Assembly (NCBI GenBank): GCA_043802345.1 | Contig: JAZDLC010000193.1 | Location: forward strand, 1-6,024 | Source: JAZDLC01 sp043802345 | GTDB lineage: Bacteria; Planctomycetota; B15-G4; JADJEK01 | DNA length: 6,024 nucleotides | Reading direction: 5' to 3' | Part shown: piece after piece, positions 1 to 5,127 of the stretch | How the letters are laid out: each line of letters starts with the position of its first letter | How positions within the stretch are numbered: position 1 is the first letter of the stretch | Position numbers and translations under genes: made by a program | Notes under the pieces: generated by a model | The model's input: the letters and a program-made list of their open reading frames with translations, nothing else | What the model was told of the DNA's origin: nothing | Database searches by the model: none

Positions 1-155
1 GGAACTTCCAGCACCGGTACGTCTTCGATGGAATTCACGGTCGGGAGCGACGCGGTGGGCTGCGCGCCGGACAGGGTCTGCGCGGAGAGTTGCGCCTGCA
101 ACGCTACGCACATGACGCCGGTCACGAACAGGGATCTGGCAACCAGACGAATCAT
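1..155 (-). CDS. N-terminal fragment of an exported protein of unknown function
   Basis: This reads from an ATG at 155-153 to the left edge of the window, giving 51 codons with no stop, so the 3' end lies outside. The start is supported by a good Shine-Dalgarno (AGAAAGGA, minus strand, 163-170) 7 nt upstream. The protein begins MIRLVARSLFVTGVMC and continues with a hydrophobic stretch to about residue 20, then a small-residue region ending LSAQ around residues 23-26. This is a classic Sec signal peptide with probable cleavage near residue 26. The mature part seen (TLSGAQPTASLPTVNSIEDV) is rich in Ser, Thr and Pro, like a flexible linker at the start of a periplasmic or surface protein. No family can be named from so few residues. 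The gene is on the same strand as the upstream tRNA but separated from it by about 330 bp, so it probably has its own promoter. Confidence 0.75.
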   Translation of the reverse strand, partial: MIRLVARSLFVTGVMCVALQAQLSAQTLSGAQPTASLPTVNSIEDVPVLEV

Positions 156-162
156 GAAACGG

Positions 163-170
163 TCCTTTCT
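163..170 (-). promoter_or_regulatory. Shine-Dalgarno of the exported-protein gene
   Basis: On the minus strand AGAAAGGA lies 7 nt before the ATG at 155-153. It decides the start of a reading frame that is too short within the window to be convincing by length alone. Confidence 0.6.
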
Positions 171-246
171 TTGCTCCGGCAACCGAACGAGCCGCGGAGC
201 ATGGGCTTGAACTACCCCCGCCGGGGAGGGTGCAGCAGAGGAAAGA

Positions 247-252
247 ATCATA
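247..252 (-). promoter_or_regulatory. Possible -10 element upstream of the exported-protein gene
   Basis: On the minus strand TATGAT matches the sigma-70 -10 consensus at five of six positions and lies about 90 nt upstream of the ATG at 155. No convincing -35 hexamer sits 16-18 nt further upstream, so it could be a chance match in the one AT-richer patch of this spacer or belong to an activator-dependent promoter. Confidence 0.25.
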
Positions 253-292
253 CCATGCCCACGAATCCGAAGGGAGGACCGAGGACAATCTG

Positions 293-308
293 CCGGCCCG
301 CGGGCCGG
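293..308. repeat. Perfect 16-bp GC palindrome
   Basis: CCGGCCCG followed directly by its reverse complement CGGGCCGG, with no spacer. Another palindrome (CGGCGCCG, 315-322) and a 5-bp stem with a 5-nt loop (CCGAA/TTCGG, 320-334) follow immediately. The cluster lies in the gene-free spacer between the exported-protein gene and the tRNA. It could be a protein-binding site or fold as a hairpin in RNA, but no T-tract follows on either strand, so it is not a standard terminator. Confidence 0.6.
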
Positions 309-337
309 AAATCCCGGCGCCGAACACATTTCGGTCA

Positions 338-348
338 CCCCCCCCCCC
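338..348. repeat. Eleven-base C homopolymer
   Basis: An uninterrupted run of eleven C on the plus strand (G on the minus strand), followed directly by the palindromic GCCGGCCGGC at 349-358. It lies about 190 bp upstream of the exported-protein start, on that gene's upstream side. Runs of this length are prone to slipped-strand length change and to sequencing or assembly length errors, so its exact length is uncertain. Confidence 0.8.
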
Positions 349-447
349 GCCGGCCGGCCCAATCCTGAAGCTCAGTGCCGCACCATTCTCTTCAGTTTTC
401 GGGGTCTCGGGGCGGGCTGAGTCTGAGGAAGGACCCAGCCGGAGGAA

Positions 448-462
448 GCCCGTCATCCGGGC
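448..462 (-). terminator. Possible terminator hairpin after the tRNA
   Basis: On the minus strand GCCCG, a 5-nt loop GATGA and CGGGC form a perfect 5-bp stem starting about 22 nt past the tRNA CCA end, followed by TTCCTCC. The stem is short and the trailing sequence is only moderately U-rich, so this is a weak intrinsic terminator at best. Alternatively it is part of a 3' trailer removed in tRNA maturation. Confidence 0.3.
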
Positions 463-482
463 AGCGTGCAACGAAACTTGAA

Positions 483-562
<80 letters not shown>

Positions 563-589
563 ACTTTGGATCGCTACGGGAAACGGACC

Positions 590-617
590 AGTATCCGGAT
601 GGCGGGCGCGCGCGCAA
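590..617 (-). promoter_or_regulatory. Possible promoter of the tRNA-Pro gene
   Basis: On the minus strand TTGCGC (617-612) and GATACT (595-590) are separated by 16 nt, and the -10 ends 27 nt before the tRNA 5' end, a sensible distance for a short leader. The match is only partial (three of six and four of six), so readthrough from the HEAT-VWA gene remains an alternative. Confidence 0.3.
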
Positions 618-635
618 GAGGCTGCGGTGGAAATA

Positions 636-661
636 CCGGTAGTTTCGGGCCAAAACGCCGG
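636..661 (-). terminator. Possible hairpin after the HEAT-VWA gene
   Basis: Starting 9 nt past the HEAT-VWA stop, the minus strand reads CCGG-C-GTTT, a 7-nt loop, AAAC-TA-CCGG: an inner 4-bp and an outer 4-bp stem separated by a small asymmetric internal loop, followed by TATTTCC. The stem is weak and the U-run poor, so termination here is only a possibility. Confidence 0.25.
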
Positions 662-670
662 GGCAGGGGA

Positions 671-2218
671 CTACTCGCCGAGGTCGAGGAAGACGCCGTC
701 GTTCTGCCGGGCCAGATCCCTCATCATCAGCTTGCCGCGGGTGTTCTTGCCGATGTTGATGGTGTGGATCTTGATCTTCCGGAGCGCGTTCACCCTCCGG
801 ACCTCCAGCAAGATCCGGTCGATCTCCGTGATCGGCCCGGCGGTGGGGTCGCCGTCCGAGAGGAAGAAGATGGTGTCGACCGGCGAGCCCAGGTCGGTGT
901 CATACCCCGAATCGGCCGCCTTGGCGTCCAGCGCGGTCATCAACACGTCGTACGTATTGGTCTTGCCCATGCCGCCGCCGGCGGACAGGGACAGGCCGGC
1001 CTGCCGCTTCAGGGACTGCGACTGGCCGCCGATCGCCTGGAGCCGCGACACCCAATCCGCCGCGGCCTTCCGATTCAGGATGTTCGCCTGCACCAGGCCG
1101 CGCTTCTTCCAGGGCTTCACCTGGGTGGCAAAGGCGATCACGTTGAAGAACACCGTGTCGTCCAGATTCTCGAGAGTTCGCACCAGTTCGTGCTTCACCA
1201 CCTCGATCTTGATGAACGCGCTGTAGGTCCGACCCTCCAGGACGAACTTCTCCCGGTCCAGCAGCGGATCCTCCATCGAGCCGGAGATATCGATCACGTA
1301 CAGGATCCGTTTCGATCGAGTCGGGATGCCGGCGAAATCGTCGGTGCCCGGGGTGTATCGCAGCAGCGCCTTCTCGAAGTTCTCCCGCGCCTTCTGGATG
1401 TCCGCCTCGCTCGGGACCTCGAAGCGGTCCTTGACCCGGTCCCAGACCTCCTGCCACTTGTCGGGATGGTTCCCCAGATCAAACGTGGTCAACGACACCA
1501 ACGTGGCGAGGGTGTCGTCGATCAGACGCCCCTTCTCCGTTCGCAGAAGGTCGATCAGCGGCTGGACACTCTCCTTCTGCCTCAGCTTCGCGAGAGCGCC
1601 CACCACCGCCACGCGGACCTGCCATTTCCGGTCCTCGAGCCTGGCGAGAACAGCGGCATTGGCGGACGGATCCCGGATCTCGCCGAGCGCATCGATGGCG
1701 GCGATCTGCACCGTCGGTTCGCCACTCTCGAGAAGCTTGACGATTCCCTCCACCGCGCCCGTCGCTTGCAGCCGGCCCAGGGCCATGCAGCAGGCCCGCA
1801 ACAGATCCGCGTCCTTCTCCCGCAGCAGATCGGTGATCGGCTCCACCGCGTCGGAATGCCCCATGCGCGACAGCGCTTCCACCGCGACGATCTTGTGCGC
1901 AGTCTTCCTGACATGCTTGTTGGCCACGATGTTGTCGATCAGATACTGCGCGCACTCGGGATTCCTGAACCCCCCAAGCACCTCGACGGCGGCCTGGCGC
2001 ACCGAGAAATCGGGGTCATCGAAACAGGCCACCAGCGCCTCGACCGCCTCCTTCGTGTCGGATCGGTCGAGCACGTGGATCGCCTCGATCTTCTCCGCCA
2101 CCGAAGCACGGCCCCGGTAGAAGCGCTTGAACTCCGCGATCATCTCGTCGACGTTCTCGTCGCCGGCAGACAACGAGAAGAGCGACAGGGAGAACAGCAG
2201 CAGCAGGAGCCGAAGCAT
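671..2218 (-). CDS. Secreted HEAT-repeat and von Willebrand factor A domain protein
   Basis: 515 residues. Residues 1-18 (MLRLLLLLFSLSLFSLSAG) are a strongly hydrophobic signal peptide, so the protein should act outside the cytoplasm. Residues about 42-240 form HEAT-like helical pairs, seen in recurring VRQAAVEVLG, VEALSRMG, ACCMALGRL, IAAIDALGEIRDP and VRVAVVGALAKLR. A segment FDLGNHPDKWQEVWDR (246-261) follows, resembling the Trp-rich linker seen in planctomycete-type HEAT proteins. Residues about 303-513 are a VWA domain: the metal-ion-dependent adhesion site is complete, with D-x-S-x-S at D310, S312 and S314, T420 in GKTN, and D455 in FFLSDGDPT. The ATG is chosen because GGAG (2227-2230) sits 8 nt upstream and the signal peptide begins there. 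Both domain types bind proteins, so a scaffold or adhesion role is inferred; no catalytic site is seen. The partner and pathway are unknown. The stop is TAG at 673-671. Confidence 0.93.
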   Translation of the reverse strand: MLRLLLLLFSLSLFSLSAGDENVDEMIAEFKRFYRGRASVAEKIEAIHVLDRSDTKEAVEALVACFDDPDFSVRQAAVEVLGGFRNPECAQYLIDNIVANKHVRKTAHKIVAVEALSRMGHSDAVEPITDLLREKDADLLRACCMALGRLQATGAVEGIVKLLESGEPTVQIAAIDALGEIRDPSANAAVLARLEDRKWQVRVAVVGALAKLRQKESVQPLIDLLRTEKGRLIDDTLATLVSLTTFDLGNHPDKWQEVWDRVKDRFEVPSEADIQKARENFEKALLRYTPGTDDFAGIPTRSKRILYVIDISGSMEDPLLDREKFVLEGRTYSAFIKIEVVKHELVRTLENLDDTVFFNVIAFATQVKPWKKRGLVQANILNRKAAADWVSRLQAIGGQSQSLKRQAGLSLSAGGGMGKTNTYDVLMTALDAKAADSGYDTDLGSPVDTIFFLSDGDPTAGPITEIDRILLEVRRVNALRKIKIHTINIGKNTRGKLMMRDLARQNDGVFLDLGE

Positions 2219-2262
2219 GGCTTGATCTCCACCTCTTCAGGGGTGGCCAACGGAACCCACAT

Positions 2263-2292
2263 AAAATAACTGGCGAGACGCCTCCGCAGCAA
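2263..2292 (-). promoter_or_regulatory. Possible promoter of the HEAT-VWA gene
   Basis: On the minus strand TTGCTG (2292-2287) and TATTTT (2268-2263) are separated by 18 nt and lie about 45 nt before the ATG at 2218. The A/T patch at 2261-2269 stands out against its GC-rich surroundings. The -10 matches four of six and the -35 three of six consensus bases, so confidence is low. Confidence 0.35.
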
Positions 2293-2336
2293 GTTGAACA
2301 GGTCACCCGCCGCCGATAGGAGTGTATAGCATCCTT

Positions 2337-2353
2337 GCGTGAATGTGACACGC
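2337..2353. promoter_or_regulatory. Short inverted repeat in the divergent upstream region
   Basis: GCGTG, a 7-nt spacer and CACGC form a dyad with 5-bp arms located 26 nt before the TTG start of the coiled-coil gene, within the 160-bp region shared by two divergent genes. The size and position would suit an operator, but arms this short can occur by chance. Confidence 0.2.
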
Positions 2354-2366
2354 GCAGGGACCATTC

Positions 2367-2371
2367 GGAGG
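2367..2371 (+). promoter_or_regulatory. Shine-Dalgarno that fixes the TTG start of the coiled-coil gene
   Basis: GGAGG lies 7 nt before the TTG at 2379-2381, an ideal distance. In the same frame a stop (TGA, 2346-2348) lies upstream and no ATG or GTG intervenes, so TTG is the only credible start. Confidence 0.7.
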
Positions 2372-2378
2372 CCGGTAC

Positions 2379-3065
2379 TTGAAAGGGCTCATCATCATCA
2401 CGGTCCTGGTGCTCGGATTCGGCGGCGCGCTGTACGTGCTGCTCAGGCCATCCGACATGGACCTGGTCAGGGTCGAGCAGGACGCCGAGAGCCTGCTCCA
2501 GGAGACCTCGATGAGCCTGGCCGGAGTCACCCGGACCCTCAACTCCCTCCGTTCCATCCGCCCGAATCTGACCGATCTGGATCGGGAGCTGAACCAGATG
2601 CGCGCCGGAATCGAGAGCCGCAAGGCGCTGCTGGACGGCATGCGGGAGGAACGGCCCGGCCGGGGTGAGGATCATGCTCCGTTCCTCCGCCGGCGCAGGG
2701 AGCTGCGCCAGGACCTGGACCAGCTCAACCGGAGCGCGTCCGATCTCCTTGACCGCGTGGAACTCGTGGACGAGTACATGCGCACGACCCAGGCTCGCGT
2801 TCAGCTGATGAAGGAGAGGTTTCGGGATCTGTTCCAGATGCGCCGCAAACTCGAGCAGGCTGGAACACCGCTCGACCCGGAACTGGTCGCCAAAATCAAA
2901 TACCTCTACGCCGAGAAGGAGACCGTGCTGGCCCTGGCAAGGAACGTGGTCGTCACCGCTACCCGGAGCGTGGAGGAAGGCCGGACCCTCGCCTCATCCG
3001 TTGCCTCGCAAGTGGAGCGAATCATCGCCGACGCCGTCGCCCTGACCGGCAGACTCGGCGAGTGA
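2379..3065 (+). CDS. Membrane-anchored coiled-coil protein, function unknown
   Basis: 228 residues from a TTG start. Residues 1-3 are a short cytoplasmic end and residues 4-22 (GLIIITVLVLGFGGALYVLL) a single transmembrane helix or uncleaved signal anchor, so the rest should face the periplasm or exterior. Residues about 28-160 are highly charged and almost entirely helical, with leucine and other hydrophobic residues spaced as heptads (for example LTDLDRELNQMRAGIESRKALL), consistent with a coiled coil. The stretch around 89-104 (REERPGRGEDHAPFLRRRR) breaks it into two segments. Residues about 165-226 are a second, more hydrophobic amphipathic helical region with no Cys or catalytic motif. I do not recognise a family. 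It is divergent from the HEAT-VWA gene, which is also exported and probably scaffold-like, so shared regulation is possible. It ends 61 bp before the convergent sulfatase-TPR stop. Confidence 0.85.
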   Translation: MKGLIIITVLVLGFGGALYVLLRPSDMDLVRVEQDAESLLQETSMSLAGVTRTLNSLRSIRPNLTDLDRELNQMRAGIESRKALLDGMREERPGRGEDHAPFLRRRRELRQDLDQLNRSASDLLDRVELVDEYMRTTQARVQLMKERFRDLFQMRRKLEQAGTPLDPELVAKIKYLYAEKETVLALARNVVVTATRSVEEGRTLASSVASQVERIIADAVALTGRLGE

Positions 3066-3131
3066 CGGTTCCGCCGGGCCTCACGGGTTCTCGCAGAAAC
3101 CGGGATCGGCCGCGGCGCCCCCGCCGTCACT
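3061..3131. terminator. Inverted repeat spanning two convergent stop codons
   Basis: AGTGACGG at 3061-3068 and its exact reverse complement CCGTCACT at 3124-3131 flank the 61-bp gap between convergent genes. Each arm contains one of the two TGA stops (3063-3065 plus, 3129-3127 minus). Inside lie a weaker hairpin (GGTT...AACC, about 3086-3101) and the palindromic GGCCGCGGC region. The arrangement would allow the same folded structure at the end of either transcript, but there is no T-tract, so a bidirectional terminator is only a suggestion. Confidence 0.35.
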
Positions 3132-5127
3132 GTTGTTCGAATCCCGCGGGCCAGGGGAAGTTGATTCCCTGTGCCTGCGCCTGCCGGTAGAAGAACAGCG
3201 CCTGCTCCTCGTTCGCCAGCAGCAGGCTCGTGCGGACCAGAAGGGCCAGCACCTCGGGGTTGTCCGGATCACTCCCGATCGCGGTGCGCAGGTCCTCGTC
3301 CGCGAGGCGCACGTTCCCCATCTCCAGCAGGCAGATCGCCCTTCCCATGCAGGCGTCGACGAGTCCGGGGAAGCGGGAGAGAACCTGGTCGAACCGGATG
3401 CGAGCCAGCGAATACCGCTCGGTCTTCAGATACAGCAGCCCGAGACCCACGCGCGCTTCCTGAAACGTCGGATCAACTTCCAGCGCCCCCAGAAGACAGG
3501 TCTCCGCCGCATCATGACGCTCGAGCTTCGTCAACACCTGGCCCAGACGCGCGTAGACAACCGGATCAGCGGGCGCGAGAGCCAGCGCCGCCGCGAGCGC
3601 GGAGAGCGCGCCGTCCAGGTCGCCCTGCTCCTCCAGGAGCCGCCCACGCAGCAGTTCTGCGCTCACCACTTGCGGCTCCGCCTGCAGCAGGTCCTCGAGC
3701 AGGGCGAGCGCCGCGGCCCGATCGGTGAGAGCGAGGTCCCGGGCCTCCTCGAGCGCCGCCACCACTCCCAGGCCGGCGCGCGGATTCTGCGTCCTGATCG
3801 CCGCGGTCCGCGCTTCAGGAAGACGCCCGGCCACCTCTTTGAGAGCCGCCACCGAAGGCACCGGCAGCGTCTTCGGACCGCTCTCTGAGGGAGGTCTGCC
3901 GTGCTCTGCCAGATGCGATTCCAGGCGTCGCCGCAGCCGGTCCGCGACGTCCCGCTCCCGGGTCATCAGGTCCTCGGCCTCCTGCGGGTCCCGGTCCGGC
4001 CGGTACAGTTCCGGGTCTGGTCCCAGGATCAGCTTGTAGCCGTCGAGTTCGACTCCTTGCAGACTCGCAAACCCGTACCGCCGTTCCGGCGCCAGGGTTT
4101 CGAAGCAGACCAGGTCGGACTCCTCGCCCGCGCCATCCCCCCGACCCGCAGCGAGATCAAGGACCCGCGAGCGGCCGTACATCCCGGGAGGACGCTCCAA
4201 CTCGAGCAGGTCGAGCAGGGTCGGCGCCACGGATGCCACCGAGATGGCGCCGGACACGACCCCTCCCGGCTCGAGGCGCCCCCTGGACCAGACGATCAGC
4301 GGCACCCGCAGCGTGCCGTCATACAGGAGGAGGGAATGTCCCCACTCACCATGCTCCCCCAACCCCTCCCCGTGGCCGCCGCTGACCATGATCAGCGCAT
4401 CCTCGAGCCTCCGCCGCTCCCTCAGGCCGACCAGCAGCGCCTGCACGTTCCCGTCCACCCGGGAGAGGCTCTCCTTCCAGGCGTCCTTCCTGCGGGCCGC
4501 GAACCGCTCCTGAAGGGACGCTGGAGTATCGCCCGTGCTCAGGTGGACCCAGAGGAGGAACGGAGCCGAACCCGCGCCCGTCACGAACTCCAGGGCCGAA
4601 CGGACCGTGAACTCGCCCGGCCGCTCCCCCACGGTCGGATCCGGAGTGCCGTCCTCCGCGAGAGACTGGAAATTGTAGAGGTCGAAGCCCAGGTCAAGCC
4701 CGGATGACCGGTCGAGATCCTCGCTCGACACGAAGGCGCCGGTCAGGAACCCATGCTCCCGGAGCACCACCGCCAGGGACGGGTTGAAAGGGGCGAAGGC
4801 GAACGCGCCATCCACCCGGCAGCCGTGGGCAACCGGGTCCGTGCCGGAGAAAATCGACGCGTGGGCCGGCACGGTGTTGGGCGAGGTCGTGAGGCAGCGC
4901 TCGAAACGGATCCCTTCCGCGGCCAGCCGATCCAGGCACGGGGCCAGGGGAGGCGCCTTGCCGCGCGGGCAGAGAGCATCCGGCCGCACACCGTCCAGCG
5001 TGATCAACACGACCGACGAGACTCCCAGCTCGTTGCTGCCTCGAGTCAGTCTCCAGACCAGATAGGCCGTCCCCAAAAGCCCCGCGAGGATGGCCAACGC
5101 AACCCAGCGCGTCATGCGGGCGCTCAA
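3127..5127 (-). CDS. Membrane-anchored sulfatase-fold protein with C-terminal TPRs, atypical active site
   Basis: 666 residues. Residues 7-26 are a transmembrane anchor. Residues about 38-405 are a sulfatase/alkaline-phosphatase-superfamily domain: VVLITLDGVRPDAL (39-52) is the first metal motif with D45; TTSPNTVPAHASIFSG (80-95) is the nucleophile region; GGHGEGLGEHGEWGH (250-264) is the second metal motif; LRVPLIVW, APTLLDLL and ELYRPDRDPQEAEDL (373-387) follow the usual family order. Residues about 470-655 hold roughly five TPRs, for example ALSALAAALALAPADPVVYA. The family's formylglycine Cys/Ser is absent; Thr85 occupies that position, as in Thr-nucleophile members such as LtaS. The metal-binding Asp of the usual S-D-H-G-E motif is Gly251, and the usual H-x-x-D-P-H-x-P motif is HLSTGDTP (195-202). 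Either the enzyme is altered or it is inactive and serves as a TPR scaffold. It starts inside the end of selB, and ATG 5115 is an alternative start. Confidence 0.9.
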   Translation of the reverse strand: MSARMTRWVALAILAGLLGTAYLVWRLTRGSNELGVSSVVLITLDGVRPDALCPRGKAPPLAPCLDRLAAEGIRFERCLTTSPNTVPAHASIFSGTDPVAHGCRVDGAFAFAPFNPSLAVVLREHGFLTGAFVSSEDLDRSSGLDLGFDLYNFQSLAEDGTPDPTVGERPGEFTVRSALEFVTGAGSAPFLLWVHLSTGDTPASLQERFAARRKDAWKESLSRVDGNVQALLVGLRERRRLEDALIMVSGGHGEGLGEHGEWGHSLLLYDGTLRVPLIVWSRGRLEPGGVVSGAISVASVAPTLLDLLELERPPGMYGRSRVLDLAAGRGDGAGEESDLVCFETLAPERRYGFASLQGVELDGYKLILGPDPELYRPDRDPQEAEDLMTRERDVADRLRRRLESHLAEHGRPPSESGPKTLPVPSVAALKEVAGRLPEARTAAIRTQNPRAGLGVVAALEEARDLALTDRAAALALLEDLLQAEPQVVSAELLRGRLLEEQGDLDGALSALAAALALAPADPVVYARLGQVLTKLERHDAAETCLLGALEVDPTFQEARVGLGLLYLKTERYSLARIRFDQVLSRFPGLVDACMGRAICLLEMGNVRLADEDLRTAIGSDPDNPEVLALLVRTSLLLANEEQALFFYRQAQAQGINFPWPAGFEQQ

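Noticed and set aside
28..481. Small plus-strand frames in the left end and spacer
   Set aside because: They lack Shine-Dalgarno-supported starts and have Arg/Pro-rich composition; the first overlaps the minus-strand signal-peptide gene.
606..615. Alternating GC stretch (gcgcgcgcgc) before the tRNA as a Z-DNA or regulatory element
   Set aside because: It is only about ten bases in very GC-rich DNA, with nothing else to support a function.
566..2269. Very long plus-strand open frame (567 codons) antisense to the HEAT-VWA gene
   Set aside because: It is a by-product of GC-rich codon bias: the translation is an Arg/His/Leu/Gln/Asp-rich string with no domain, whereas the minus strand has a signal peptide, HEAT repeats and a complete MIDAS.
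2016..2675. Minus-strand 219-codon frame crossing the divergent intergenic region
   Set aside because: It overlaps two supported genes in other frames, and its translation shows no signal peptide or domain.
3061..3131. The two TGA stops as possible selenocysteine codons, given selB nearby and an inverted repeat at the stops
   Set aside because: Readthrough in either frame gives Arg-rich, Cys-free, motif-free peptides, and no SECIS-like stem with a G-rich apical loop at the usual short distance after the UGA was seen.
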